DNA of 42,678 bases from Hydrogenophilus sp. (GTDB lineage: Bacteria > Pseudomonadota > Gammaproteobacteria > Burkholderiales > Thiobacillaceae): positions 1-42,678 of the forward strand of contig DYFL01000017.1 in NCBI GenBank assembly GCA_020725195.1, written 5' to 3'. The notes below the pieces were generated by a model, which was not told the DNA's origin, made no database searches, and saw only the letters and a list, made by a program, of their open reading frames with translations. Positions 15,872 through 27,117 of the stretch are shown here, piece by piece; the stretch's first letter is position 1, and every line of letters begins with the position of its first letter. The position numbers were made by a program, and so were the translations under genes.

Positions 15872-18139
15872 TTACGCCGGCGCCAGTTCCTCGTCGAAGC
15901 GCAGCCGGACGGTCTCGTCCTCGCCGAGGTCGACCGTGACCTCGCCGCCCTGGGCGAGCCGGCCGAACAGCAGCTCGTCGGCCAGGGCCTTGCGCACGGT
16001 GTCCTGGATGAGGCGCGCCATGGGGCGGGCGCCCATCTGCGGATCGTAGCCCTTCCTGGCCAGCCAGGCCCGCAGGGCGTCGGTGAAGTGTGCCTCCACC
16101 TTCTTGCCGTGCAGCTGTTCCTCCAGCTGCATGAGGAACTTGTCCACCACCCGCAGGATGATCTCCTCGTCCAGCGGGGCGAAGGAGATGATGGCGTCCA
16201 GGCGGTTGCGGAATTCGGGGCTGAACAGGCGCTTGATCTCGGCCATCTCGTCGCCGGCGGTCGCGGAGGGTGCGAAGCCGATCCCGCTCTTGCTCAGGGT
16301 CTCCGCGCCCGCGTTGGTGGTCATGATGAGAACGACGTTGCGGAAGTCGGCGCGGCGACCGTTGTTGTCCGTGAGGGTGCCGTGGTCCATGACCTGCAGC
16401 AGGACGTTGAAGATGTCCGGATGGGCCTTCTCGATCTCGTCCATAAGCAGCACGGAATAGGGGGCCTTGGTGATCGCCTCGGTGAGCAGGCCGCCCTGCT
16501 CGAAGCCGACGTAGCCCGGGGGCGCGCCGATGAGGCGCGACACGGCGTGACGCTCCATGTACTCGGACATGTCGAAGCGGATGAGCTCCACCCCCAGGGT
16601 GTAGGCGAGCTGCCGGGCCACCTCCGTCTTGCCCACCCCGGTGGGGCCGGAGAAGAGGAAGGAGCCGATGGGCTTCTGCGGGTTGCCCAGGCCGGAGCGC
16701 GACATCTTGATCGCCGTGGCCAGGGCATCGATGGCCTGGTTCTGGCCGAAGACCACGGCCTTGAGGTCGCGGTCCAGGTTCCTGAGGGCGTCGCGCTCGT
16801 CGCTGGCCACGCTCTTGGCGGGGATGCGGGCGATCTTGGCGATGATCTCCTCGATCTCCCTGTTGGTGATCACCTTCTTCTGCCTGGACTTGGGCTGGAT
16901 GCGCTGGGCGGCGCCGGCCTCGTCGATGACGTCGATGGCCTTGTCGGGCAGATGCCGGTCGTTGATGTAGCGGGCGGAGAGCTCGGCGGCCGTGGCCAGC
17001 GCCTGCTGGGTGTATTTCACGCCGTGGTGCGCCTCGAAGCGGGACTTGAGCCCCTTGAGGATGGCCACGGTCTCCTCGACCGAGGGCTCCTTCACGTCGA
17101 TCTTCTGGAACCGGCGGGACAGGGCGTGATCCTTCTCGAAGATGCCCCGGTACTCGTTGTAGGTGGTGGCGCCGATGCAGCGCAGCTGGCCCGAGGACAG
17201 GGCGGGCTTGAGCAGGTTGGAGGCGTCCAGGGTGCCGCCCGAGGCCGCGCCGGCCCCGATCACGGTGTGGATCTCGTCGATGAACAGGATGGCCTTGGCG
17301 TTGCTGGAGAGTTGCTTGATCACGGCCTTGAGGCGCTGCTCGAAGTCGCCCCGGTACTTGGTGCCGGCCAGGAGCGCCCCCATGTCCAGGGCGTAGACCG
17401 TGGCGCTTTGCAGGATGTCGGGCACCTCGTCGGCCACGATGCGGCGGGCCAGGCCTTCCGCGATGGCCGTCTTGCCGACGCCGGCCTCGCCCACGAGGAG
17501 CGGGTTGTTCTTGCGCCGGCGGCACAGGGTCTGGATCACCCGCTCCAGTTCCAGATCCCGGCCGATCAAGGGGTCGATCTTGCCGGCCAGGGCCTGGGCG
17601 TTGAGGTTGACGGTGAAGGACTCCAGGGGCGAGCCGGTGAGGGTGTCGCCTTCCTGCTGCTCCTGGGCGGGCTCGGAGCGGCTGCTCGGCTGCGCGCTCT
17701 CCTGCGCCGTCTTGGCGATGCCATGGGAGATGTAGTTGACGACGTCCAGGCGGGTGATGCCCTGCTGGTTGAGGAAGTGCAGGGCGTGGGAGTCCTTCTC
17801 CCCGAAGATGGCCACCAGGACGTTGGCCCCGGTGACCTCCTTCTTGCCGGAGGACTGCACGTGCAGGATGGCGCGCTGGATCACGCGCTGGAAGCCCAGG
17901 GTGGGCTGGGTGTCGACCTCGCCGGAGCCGGGGACCTTGGGGGTGTGCTTCTCGATGAAATCAGAGAGGTTGCGGCGCAGGTCCTCGATGTTGGCGGCGC
18001 AGGCGCGCAGCACCTCCACCGCGGAGGGATTGTCCAGCATGGCCAGCAGCAGGTGCTCCACGGTGATGAACTCGTGGCGCTTCTGCCTCGCCTCCATGAA
18101 GGCCATGTGCAGGCTGACTTCCAACTCCTGGGCAATCAT
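15872..18139 (-). CDS. clpA: ATP-dependent Clp protease ATP-binding subunit ClpA
   Basis: ClpA is the AAA+ unfoldase that feeds ClpP. The 755-residue protein has a double Clp N-domain ([14 protein letters not shown] to about residue 145), a first AAA module with Walker [14 protein letters not shown], and a second with [25 protein letters not shown]-like and [15 protein letters not shown] segments follow, along with a C-terminal D2-small domain. No ClpP-binding IGF-type loop problem is apparent. The start at 18139 is preceded by a good GGAGGA site and overlaps the clpS stop (ATGA), so ClpA and its adaptor are translationally coupled. Confidence 0.96.
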   Translation of the reverse strand: MIAQELEVSLHMAFMEARQKRHEFITVEHLLLAMLDNPSAVEVLRACAANIEDLRRNLSDFIEKHTPKVPGSGEVDTQPTLGFQRVIQRAILHVQSSGKKEVTGANVLVAIFGEKDSHALHFLNQQGITRLDVVNYISHGIAKTAQESAQPSSRSEPAQEQQEGDTLTGSPLESFTVNLNAQALAGKIDPLIGRDLELERVIQTLCRRRKNNPLLVGEAGVGKTAIAEGLARRIVADEVPDILQSATVYALDMGALLAGTKYRGDFEQRLKAVIKQLSSNAKAILFIDEIHTVIGAGAASGGTLDASNLLKPALSSGQLRCIGATTYNEYRGIFEKDHALSRRFQKIDVKEPSVEETVAILKGLKSRFEAHHGVKYTQQALATAAELSARYINDRHLPDKAIDVIDEAGAAQRIQPKSRQKKVITNREIEEIIAKIARIPAKSVASDERDALRNLDRDLKAVVFGQNQAIDALATAIKMSRSGLGNPQKPIGSFLFSGPTGVGKTEVARQLAYTLGVELIRFDMSEYMERHAVSRLIGAPPGYVGFEQGGLLTEAITKAPYSVLLMDEIEKAHPDIFNVLLQVMDHGTLTDNNGRRADFRNVVLIMTTNAGAETLSKSGIGFAPSATAGDEMAEIKRLFSPEFRNRLDAIISFAPLDEEIILRVVDKFLMQLEEQLHGKKVEAHFTDALRAWLARKGYDPQMGARPMARLIQDTVRKALADELLFGRLAQGGEVTVDLGEDETVRLRFDEELAPA

Positions 18140-18447
18140 CGATCTTCCTCCATTACGCACTGCAGCGGGTGCTGGTGTTCCCGGGCGAAATCGACCACCT
18201 GGTTCACCTTGGTCTCGGCGACATCCCTGGGGAACACGCCGCACAGCCCCACACCTTCATTATGCACTTTGAGCATGATCACGGTGGCTTGTTCACGGCT
18301 CTTGTGAAAAAAATGCTCCAGCACGCGCACCACGAAATCCATCGGCGTGAAGTCGTCGTTCAGGAGCAGCACGCGGTACATGGGCGGCGGCGGCGCGATG
18401 GCGCGCTCGACCTCCAACAGGCGTTCATCCTGATGCTGCACGGCCAT
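18136..18447 (-). CDS. clpS: ClpS adaptor protein
   Basis: ClpS delivers N-degron substrates to ClpA. The 103-residue form starting [14 protein letters not shown] contains the degron pocket [13 protein letters not shown] and the helix [21 protein letters not shown]. An in-frame ATG at 18510 would add 21 residues without family similarity, so 18447 is preferred; GGAAG lies upstream. A CTTGAAA box (complement of 18505-18511), the sigma-32 type -35, lies 58 nt upstream, but the expected -10 is poor, so heat-shock control is only a possibility. It is divergent from the cold-shock gene. Confidence 0.94.
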   Translation of the reverse strand: MAVQHQDERLLEVERAIAPPPPMYRVLLLNDDFTPMDFVVRVLEHFFHKSREQATVIMLKVHNEGVGLCGVFPRDVAETKVNQVVDFAREHQHPLQCVMEEDR

Positions 18448-18516
18448 CGTAGAACAGCTTCCAGTATCGACTACTTGAGGCAATTTTGAAGGCTGGGGAT
18501 TTTTTTTCAAGGGCAG

Positions 18517-18546
18517 TTGACGCCTTCCGCGCAGGCCGTGTTAAAT
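18517..18546 (+). promoter_or_regulatory. Sigma-70 promoter for the cold-shock gene
   Basis: TTGACG (18517-18522), an 18-nt spacer and TTAAAT (18541-18546) form a plausible promoter. The start would be near 18553, giving an untranslated leader of about 80 nt before cspA, long enough for the folded leader usual in cold-shock mRNAs. Confidence 0.55.
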
Positions 18547-18634
18547 GCCCCCGTTTGGCGCGAGCCGGTCCGCGAGGCGGCGCTGGCGTCGAACCGAATT
18601 GTCATCATCCCGTTGAGTAAGGAGCGCTTCCGAT

Positions 18635-18838
18635 ATGGCTACCGGCATCGTCAAGTGGTTCAATGATTCGAAGGGCTATGGCTTCATCACCCCGGACAAT
18701 GGCGGCGAGGACCTGTTCGCCCATTTCTCAGCCATCAGCATGAGCGGCTTCAAGACCCTGAAAGAAGGCCAGCGCGTCTCCTTCGAGGTCGCCGAAGGCC
18801 CGAAGGGCAAGCAGGCCGCCAATATCCAGCTTGCTTGA
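18635..18838 (+). CDS. cspA: Cold-shock protein (CspA family)
   Basis: This 67-residue single cold-shock domain has RNP1 KGYGFITP and the RNP2 region DLFAHFSAI, starting [14 protein letters not shown]. It binds single-stranded RNA/DNA as an RNA chaperone. RNP2 has Ala where the usual motif is VHF (AHF here). GTAAGGAGCG provides the ribosome binding site. A small GC hairpin (CGCGGC-TTCCTG-GCCGCG, 18845-18862) follows the stop without a T-run. Paralogues with different regulation are common, so cold induction is not certain. Confidence 0.96.
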   Translation: MATGIVKWFNDSKGYGFITPDNGGEDLFAHFSAISMSGFKTLKEGQRVSFEVAEGPKGKQAANIQLA

Positions 18839-18865
18839 GCGCCTCGCGGCTTCCTGGCCGCGCTG

Positions 18866-18894
18866 CTGGCACCCCGCAAAGCCTGTGCTAGATT
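18866..18894 (+). promoter_or_regulatory. Promoter for the small unknown gene at 18926
   Basis: CTGGCA (18866-18871), a 17-nt spacer and TAGATT (18889-18894) with an extended TG at 18886-18887 match sigma-70 well for such a GC-rich genome. Transcription would begin near 18900, downstream of the ATG at 18899, which argues for the ATG at 18926 as the real start. Confidence 0.55.
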
Positions 18895-18925
18895 CAATAT
18901 GTGGTTGCAGCACAGGGGCGCCGAG

Positions 18926-19114
18926 ATGCGCGGGGTGGAAGCCGATGACACCCGCCCCTCCGTGGAGGGGCTGGGCAGCGAAATAGATCAACTGGTGGCC
19001 GGGCTGGAGCGGCTGCGGCCGGAGATCGGCCCCCTGGCCGAAGAGTTGATCAGGCTCCTGCGCGGCGACGAGGCCGCGCCCGGCGCCGGCCCCCCGGGCG
19101 GAAAGAAGGACTGA
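18926..19114 (+). CDS. Small acidic protein of unknown function
   Basis: I do not recognise this 62-residue protein. It reads MRGVEADDTRPSVEGLGSEI and continues with a leucine-rich amphipathic helix (QLVAGLERLRPEIGPLAEEL) and a Gly/Pro-rich tail ending GGKKD. Third codon positions are strongly G/C-biased like the neighbours, which supports coding. A predicted promoter at 18866-18894 would start transcription after the in-frame ATG at 18899, so ATG 18926, with AGGGGCG upstream, is preferred; 18899 would add 9 residues. No membrane segment or signal peptide is present. It is convergent with icd. Confidence 0.6.
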   Translation: MRGVEADDTRPSVEGLGSEIDQLVAGLERLRPEIGPLAEELIRLLRGDEAAPGAGPPGGKKD

Positions 19115-19122
19115 CCGCCCGG
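19094..19122. terminator. Hairpin between the small unknown gene and icd
   Basis: CCGGGCGG (19094-19101) and CCGCCCGG (19115-19122) form a perfect 8-bp stem with a 13-nt loop that includes the stop codon of the small gene. It ends 6 nt from the icd stop and could serve both convergent transcripts. No T-run follows. Confidence 0.45.
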
Positions 19123-19127
19123 CGGCA

Positions 19128-20378
<1,251 letters not shown>

Positions 20379-20412
20379 GATGGCTCCTGAATCAATACGT
20401 TAAGAAGGCGCG

Positions 20413-20982
20413 ATGGGCCGCATCATCCTCTTCAACAAACCCTACGGGGTGCTCTCCCAGTTCACTTCCGAGGCAGGGCATCCCGGCCTCGGGGAGTTCA
20501 TTTCGGTAGCGGGGGTCTATGCTGCGGGTCGGCTCGATGCGGACAGCGAAGGCCTGATGATTCTAACCGATGACGGCCGCCTCCAGCACCGCCTGACCGA
20601 TCCGCGCCACAAGCTGCCCAAGACCTATTGGGCCCAGGTGGAGGGCGAGCCGGACGAGGCGGCCCTGGAGCGGCTGCGGCGCGGCGTCGACCTGGGCGAC
20701 TTCGTCACGCGCCCGGCCCGGGCGCGGCGGATGGACGAGCCGGCCGGGCTCTGGCCGCGCGACCCGCCCGTGCGCTTCCGCCGGAACGTGCCCACCGCCT
20801 GGCTGGAGCTCGTCCTGACCGAGGGCAAGAACCGCCAGGTCCGGCGTATGACCGCGAAGGTCGGCTTCCCCACCCTGCGCCTGATCCGCTGGCGGATCGG
20901 GGACTGGAGCCTGGAGGGGCTGCGGCCCGGCGCATGGAGAGAGGTGGCGCCTCCCTCGTCCGGGTCCGGATCCGGCGGCTAG
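20413..20982 (+). CDS. rluE: 23S rRNA pseudouridine synthase RluE
   Basis: The 189-residue enzyme of the RsuA/RluB/E/F group has [11 protein letters not shown], the catalytic aspartate in [19 protein letters not shown], and [25 protein letters not shown]. It lacks the N-terminal S4 domain that RluB has, in line with RluE. RluE modifies U2457 of 23S rRNA in E. coli. AAGAAGG precedes the start. Head-to-head placement with icd matches E. coli. Confidence 0.92.
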   Translation: MGRIILFNKPYGVLSQFTSEAGHPGLGEFISVAGVYAAGRLDADSEGLMILTDDGRLQHRLTDPRHKLPKTYWAQVEGEPDEAALERLRRGVDLGDFVTRPARARRMDEPAGLWPRDPPVRFRRNVPTAWLELVLTEGKNRQVRRMTAKVGFPTLRLIRWRIGDWSLEGLRPGAWREVAPPSSGSGSGG

Positions 20983-21017
20983 CCGCCGGGCCGGCGCGAA
21001 GCACCCGGCTCGCGCCG
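20972..21017. terminator. Two hairpins between rluE and the amidohydrolase gene
   Basis: An 18-bp perfect palindrome (20972-20989, half-site CCGGCGGCT) spans the rluE stop codon. It is followed by a second stem CGGCGCGA (20992-20999) / TCGCGCCG (21010-21017). They lie between convergent genes and may end both transcripts, although no T-run is present. Confidence 0.5.
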
Positions 21018-21026
21018 CCGAGCGGG

Positions 21027-22349
21027 TCAACCCCCGGCGATGCGGTGGCGCCAGGACTGGGCCTTGTGCGCCAGTTCGGCCTCGTCCACGAATCGGCAGG
21101 CGCCGGCCTCCACCACCGGCTCGCCGGCCACCCAGACATGGCTGACCTGTTCGCGCCCGGCGCTGTAGACCAGGTGGGAGACGGGGTCGTAGCAGGGCTG
21201 GATGGCGATGCCCCCCAGGTCCACCGCGACGACGTCGGCCCGCTTGCCCGGCGCGAGCGAGCCCAGATCCTGCTCCAGGCCCAGGGCCCGGGCGCCGTTC
21301 AGGGTGGCCATGCGCAGCGCCTCCCCTGCGGGCAGGGCCTCCGCCCGGCCGGTGGCCGCCTTGGCCAGCAGGGCCGCCAGGCGCATCTCGGCGAACAGGT
21401 CCAGGCGGTTGTTGCTCGCCGCCCCGTCGCTGCCCAGGCCGACATTCACCCCCGCCTCGAGGAGGGCGGCCACCGGTGCGATGCCGCTCGCGAGCTTGAG
21501 ATTGGACGTCGGGCAATGGGCGACATGGCAGCCATGCCCGGCCAGCAGGCGGATCTCCTCCGGCTCAAGATGCACGGCATGCACTGCGATGAGATTGGGG
21601 CCCAGCAGCCCCAGGCCGCGCAGCCGGGGCAGGGGACGCTGGCCATGGTTGGCGATGCCCTCCCGGATTTCGTCCTCGGTTTCCTGCACGTGGATGTGCA
21701 CCGGCAGGTCCAGCTGCTCGGCATAGACGAGGAGCTTCTCGAAGGTCCGATCGCCCACCGTGTAGGGCGCGTGCGGGGCCAGGCAGAAGCTGACCCCCTC
21801 CCGCTCCTTGCAGGCATCGCGCAGCGCCATGCCCTTCTGCAGGTAGCCGTCGGGGTCGGCGGCATAGGGGGTGGGGAAATCCAGGACGATGATCCCCGCC
21901 GCGATGCGCATCCGGGCCTGCAGGGCGGCCTCCACGGCGGCCTCCGGGAAGAAGTACATGTCGTTGAAGCAGGTGATGCCGCCCCTGAGCATCTCGGCGC
22001 AGGCGAGCAGGGTGCCGTCGTGGACGAACTCCGGGGAGACCCAGCGGTTCTCGGCGGGCCAGATGTGCTCCCTGAGCCACACCATGAGCGGCCTGTCGTC
22101 GGCGTAGCCGCGCAGCAGGGTCATGGCGGCATGGGTGTGCAGGTTGACCAGGCCCGGTATGAGGACGTGCCCCGGCAGCCTGGTGTGCCGGGCGGGGGCG
22201 TAGCGGGTGTCCGCCTCGGGCTGCGGCAGGAGGTCCAGGATGCGGCCGTCCCGGACGATCAGGGCGTGCTCGGCCAGTGTCCCCGCGGGTTCCACGGGGA
22301 TGATCCAGCCCGCGTCGATGCGGGCATCCGCGAGGTCTTTTGCGCTCAT
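21027..22349 (-). CDS. mtaD: TRZ/ATZ-type amidohydrolase, probable 5-methylthioadenosine/S-adenosylhomocysteine deaminase
   Basis: The 440-residue metal hydrolase has the ligands GLVNLHTHAAMT, HVQETEDE, VHAVHL and LGSDGAASNN, the set of the cytosine-deaminase/atrazine-chlorohydrolase superfamily. The closest functional group by motif is MtaD, which deaminates 5'-methylthioadenosine or S-adenosylhomocysteine. In pseudomonads a homologue lies near gyrA and ubiG, both of which are in this window. The exact substrate cannot be told from sequence. It is divergent from the DsrC-like gene and convergent with rluE. Confidence 0.85.
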   Translation of the reverse strand: MSAKDLADARIDAGWIIPVEPAGTLAEHALIVRDGRILDLLPQPEADTRYAPARHTRLPGHVLIPGLVNLHTHAAMTLLRGYADDRPLMVWLREHIWPAENRWVSPEFVHDGTLLACAEMLRGGITCFNDMYFFPEAAVEAALQARMRIAAGIIVLDFPTPYAADPDGYLQKGMALRDACKEREGVSFCLAPHAPYTVGDRTFEKLLVYAEQLDLPVHIHVQETEDEIREGIANHGQRPLPRLRGLGLLGPNLIAVHAVHLEPEEIRLLAGHGCHVAHCPTSNLKLASGIAPVAALLEAGVNVGLGSDGAASNNRLDLFAEMRLAALLAKAATGRAEALPAGEALRMATLNGARALGLEQDLGSLAPGKRADVVAVDLGGIAIQPCYDPVSHLVYSAGREQVSHVWVAGEPVVEAGACRFVDEAELAHKAQSWRHRIAGG

Positions 22350-22401
22350 GGGCGCATGCTAAGCGGCGCCCCGACGGCTGGCAAGCAGACCCTCCCGGGG
22401 A

Positions 22402-22410
22402 TGCTATAGA
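22402..22410 (+). promoter_or_regulatory. Extended -10 promoter for the DsrC-like gene
   Basis: TGCTATAGA (TG at 22402-22403, TATAGA at 22405-22410) gives a start near 22417. This falls after the in-frame ATG at 22408-22412 region and before the Shine-Dalgarno site GGAGG, supporting ATG 22446 as the true start. The -35 region is weak. Confidence 0.55.
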
Positions 22411-22445
22411 TGCAGTATCGCTACGGGCGAGAGTTGGAGGAAATC

Positions 22446-22769
22446 ATGGGAAAAATCGCATACGACGACACCTCATTCCTGTTCGACGAGGACGGCTTTT
22501 TCCGCGACCCGGGGCGCTGGGACGAGGGCCTGGCACGCCAGATCGCCGCCCTGGACGGGGTGGGGGAGCTGGGCGAGTGCCAATGGGAGATCATCCGGCA
22601 GCTGCGCGAGGCCTACGGGCGCACCGGGGCGCCGCCGGCCCTGTCCCACGTGTGCCAGGTGAGCGGGCTTGCTCCCAACTGCATGACGGTGTACTTCCCC
22701 ACGGCGCGGGAGGCCTGGCGCATCGCCGGCCTGCCCAACCCGGGCGAGGAGGGCAAGGCCTATCTCTAG
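22446..22769 (+). CDS. DsrC/TusE-family protein lacking both redox cysteines
   Basis: The 107-residue protein shows the family outline: FDEDGFF, W..GLARQIAALDGVGEL, W.IIRQLREAYGRTGAPP and the C-terminal YFPTAREAWRIAGLPNP. In DsrC the arm carries two cysteines, in TusE only the last one. Here the last is replaced (AGLPNPGEEGKAYL) and the other aligns with Trp91 (AWRIAGLP, where DsrC has a cysteine). Three other cysteines (45, 70, 79) are not at family positions. It therefore cannot work as a persulfide carrier in the known way and resembles the cysteine-less RspA-type members, for which a regulatory role has been proposed. A strong GGAGG site marks ATG 22446. It is a single-gene unit with its own promoter and terminator. 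Confidence 0.85.
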   Translation: MGKIAYDDTSFLFDEDGFFRDPGRWDEGLARQIAALDGVGELGECQWEIIRQLREAYGRTGAPPALSHVCQVSGLAPNCMTVYFPTAREAWRIAGLPNPGEEGKAYL

Positions 22770-22789
22770 AGGTGGCGCGGGCCCCGCAG

Positions 22790-22813
22790 AGGCGGCCTCC
22801 GGCCGCCTTTTTT
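22790..22813 (+). terminator. Rho-independent terminator of the DsrC-like gene
   Basis: AGGCGGCC (22790-22797), a TCC loop, and GGCCGCCT (22801-22808) are followed by a run of six Ts (22808-22813). This is a textbook intrinsic terminator, 20 nt after the stop codon. Confidence 0.92.
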
Positions 22814-22836
22814 GCGCATTCGAGGGGGGCGGGCCC

Positions 22837-22846
22837 ATGCTAAAAT
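22837..22846 (+). promoter_or_regulatory. Extended -10 promoter for gyrA
   Basis: TGC followed by TAAAAT (22841-22846) is a strong extended -10 box in otherwise GC-rich sequence. Transcription would start near 22853, leaving about 38 nt of leader. A matching -35 box at the right spacing is not evident. Confidence 0.6.
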
Positions 22847-22890
22847 AGGCCGCTTTTCCCCCATCCCATAACGACATCCAGACCCCGCCC

Positions 22891-25461
<2,571 letters not shown>

Positions 25462-25476
25462 GTCTCCGGTGCCCGG

Positions 25477-25517
25477 AAGCGAAACGGGGCGGCCATGCAG
25501 GCCGCCCCGTTTCGCTT
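25477..25517. terminator. Long perfect hairpin between gyrA and hfq
   Basis: Eighteen bases starting AAGCGAAACGGGG (25477-25494) pair perfectly with 25500-25517 across a 5-nt loop (ATGCA). It lies between convergent genes and ends with CGCTTGT/its complement. It is very stable and should end both gyrA and hfq transcription. Confidence 0.85.
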
Positions 25518-25532
25518 GTCAGGGGGTGAGGC

Positions 25533-25799
25533 TCAGGCGCCTTCCTTGCCGGGGGGCCGAGCCGGGCCGCCCAGGGGCAGGGTGATCTGTTTGGAGGGCG
25601 AGACCGTCGAGATCGCGTGCTTGAAGATCGCCTGCACCGCCTGGTCGTGGCCGCGCAGCAGGACCATGTACTGGTCGAAGGACTCGATGCGCCCCACCAG
25701 CTTGATGCCGTTGACCAGGAAGACGGAGACCGGGATGTGCTCCTTGCGCAGGGTGTTCAGGAAGAGATCCTGCAGGTTATGGCGTTCTTTTTCGCTCAT
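25533..25799 (-). CDS. hfq: Hfq-family RNA chaperone, divergent and stand-alone
   Basis: The 88-residue protein has the Sm1 motif ([21 protein letters not shown]) and the Sm2 Hfq signature [10 protein letters not shown]. Compared with E. coli Hfq, Gln8 is kept, but the rim RRER reads RKEH, Tyr25 is Phe, Phe42 is Tyr, Tyr55 is Phe, and two residues are inserted before Sm2. It ends in a Pro/Gly-rich tail ([14 protein letters not shown]). Typical hfq lies in a miaA-hfq-hflX operon; here it is alone, which suggests either a relocated gene or a second Hfq. A predicted promoter starts transcription near 25828, which excludes the in-frame ATG at 25829 and favours ATG 25799. No Shine-Dalgarno sequence is visible. 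Confidence 0.9.
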   Translation of the reverse strand: MSEKERHNLQDLFLNTLRKEHIPVSVFLVNGIKLVGRIESFDQYMVLLRGHDQAVQAIFKHAISTVSPSKQITLPLGGPARPPGKEGA

Positions 25800-25834
25800 T
25801 TTGTGTCTGTTTGCGTGATGAATGATCAAGCTGG

Positions 25835-25865
25835 ATCATAGCACAGGCCAAAATGGGGCTTGCAA
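25835..25865 (-). promoter_or_regulatory. Extended -10 promoter for hfq
   Basis: On the minus strand, TGC plus TATGAT (complement of 25835-25843) forms an extended -10 box. TTGCAA (25860-25865) lies 19 nt upstream as a possible -35. CCCCATTTT, a sigma-32 type -10 sequence, also reads on this strand between them, but without a -35 box at the right distance. Confidence 0.55.
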
Positions 25866-25888
25866 GAATTCGGCGCTCACCCCATGTA
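25859..25888 (+). promoter_or_regulatory. Sigma-32 (heat-shock) type promoter for cbpA
   Basis: CTTGCA (25859-25864) followed by 15 nt and CCCCATGTA (25880-25888) matches the heat-shock consensus CTTGAA / CCCCATnTA, with the -10 fully conserved. The start would be near 25895, about 28 nt before the cbpA ATG. The -35 palindrome CTTGCAAG is shared with the divergent hfq promoter. Confidence 0.7.
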
Positions 25889-25922
25889 AGGGCTGTGGTC
25901 GCTGCAGGGGGTCAGTAAGGGC

Positions 25923-26864
25923 ATGAAATATAAAGATTATTATCAGATCCTCGGCGTGGCGCGCGATGCCACGACGGAAGACATCAGGAAGGCCTACCGG
26001 CGGCTGGCCCGCAAGTACCACCCGGACGTCTCCAAGGAGCCGGATGCGGAGGAAAGGTTCAAGGAGGTGAACGAGGCCAACGATGTCCTGAGCGACCCCG
26101 AGAAGCGCGCCGCCTACGACCAGCTGGGCCGTTACCGGAGCGGCCAGGAATTCCGTCCGCCTCCCGGCTGGGGCGAACGCTTCGGCCAGGGGGGCCCGGG
26201 CGGCGCGGATTTCGGCGGCATGGACTTCGGCGATCTCTTCTCCCAGCTGTTCGGGGGCCTGGGCGGCGGCCCGGGCTTCCGGGGCGGCCGGGGATTCCAG
26301 GAGGCGGGCTTCGGGGCGGCCCGGGGGCAGGACGTGGAGGCCGGCGTGACCCTGACCCTGGAGGAGGCCTACCAGGGCACCGAGCGCAGCCTGAGCCTCG
26401 CCGCACCCGGGCAGGTGCCGCGCACCCTGCGGGTGCGCATCCCGGCCGGCGTGCTGCCGGGCGGACGCCTGAGGCTGCCCGGCAAGGGCGGCCGCGGCGC
26501 GCACGGGGCGGCGGGCGACCTCTACCTCGCCATCCAGCTGGCACCGCACAGTCTTTACCGCCTGGAAGGCAGGGACATCTACCTGGACATGCCCATCGCC
26601 CCGTGGGAGGCCGCCCTGGGTGCGCGGGTCTCCGTGCCGACCCTGGCCGGTGCGGTGCGCCTGAAGATCCCGGCCGGCGCCCGCAGCGGCCAGAAGCTGA
26701 GGCTCGCCGGCAAGGGCATGCCGGCCGCCTCCGGGGCGGGGGACTTCTACGTGCAGCTGCAGATCGTGCTGCCGCCCAAGCTCAGCGAGGCGGAGCGGGC
26801 GCTCTACGAGCAGCTGAAATCGCTGTCCCGCTTCGACCCGCGCCCCGGATTCCCGAAGGACTAG
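25923..26864 (+). CDS. cbpA: Curved DNA-binding protein CbpA / DnaJ-class co-chaperone
   Basis: The 313-residue J-domain protein has an N-terminal J domain with the HPD motif (KYHPDVSKE, near residue 33), a Gly/Phe-rich linker, and two C-terminal substrate domains. It has no cysteine zinc finger, so it is CbpA-type rather than DnaJ. It stimulates DnaK. The cbpM modulator gene usual in enterics is absent; a hairpin element begins exactly at the stop codon instead. TAAGGG precedes the ATG. A sigma-32 type promoter lies upstream, in keeping with a heat-shock role. Confidence 0.93.
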   Translation: MKYKDYYQILGVARDATTEDIRKAYRRLARKYHPDVSKEPDAEERFKEVNEANDVLSDPEKRAAYDQLGRYRSGQEFRPPPGWGERFGQGGPGGADFGGMDFGDLFSQLFGGLGGGPGFRGGRGFQEAGFGAARGQDVEAGVTLTLEEAYQGTERSLSLAAPGQVPRTLRVRIPAGVLPGGRLRLPGKGGRGAHGAAGDLYLAIQLAPHSLYRLEGRDIYLDMPIAPWEAALGARVSVPTLAGAVRLKIPAGARSGQKLRLAGKGMPAASGAGDFYVQLQIVLPPKLSEAERALYEQLKSLSRFDPRPGFPKD

Positions 26865-27096
26865 TACGCCAACCCATAAGTTTGCGTACATGCCGAGACG
26901 CGCATCCGCGCGCCGAGTGCGCGAAGCGAACCGCAGCCATAGCCGTAGCTATGGCGAGGATGAGCGAAAACGCAGTTTCGGTGCAGGCTAACCTGCCTGC
27001 CAGGCAGGTTAAGCCGCGAGGCGGCGGCCGTAACCACAAAGCAATCGGCGATGCGGGGCGTGTCGAACATAGCGGAACTTATGGGTTGGCGTACTA
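26862..27096. repeat. 235-bp element with 21-bp terminal inverted repeats, starting at the cbpA stop codon
   Basis: The ends TAGTACGCCAACCCATAAGTT (split here by position: 26862-26882 and 27076-27096) are perfect reverse complements, and both are bordered by CTAG. Inside are two more perfect hairpins: GCCATAGC-CGTA-GCTATGGC (26936-26955) and one with 10-bp arms at 26990-27010. A core beginning AGCGAAAACG (26963-26986) matches the element at 37791-37978 at 22 of 24 positions. No coding potential was seen. The TAG stop of cbpA is the first three bases of the element. It resembles a miniature inverted-repeat element that may now act as a terminator for the convergent cbpA and parvulin genes. Confidence 0.85.
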
Positions 27097-27117
27097 GCCT
27101 GCGGCGGCGGAGGGGAC

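Noticed and set aside
16088-18307. 739-codon plus-strand open frame opposite clpA
   Set aside because: The clpA frame has all family motifs; the opposite frame is a compositional shadow.
22410-22445. Longer DsrC-like protein from the ATG near 22410
   Set aside because: That ATG overlaps the -10 box and would not be in the transcript; the GGAGG site points to ATG 22446.
25800-25829. Longer Hfq from ATG 25829
   Set aside because: The added residues are not in the family, and the predicted transcription start is at about the same base.
26900-27070. Short open frames within the element after cbpA
   Set aside because: They differ between strands, have no ribosome binding site and no similarity to proteins I know; the sequence is explained by inverted repeats.
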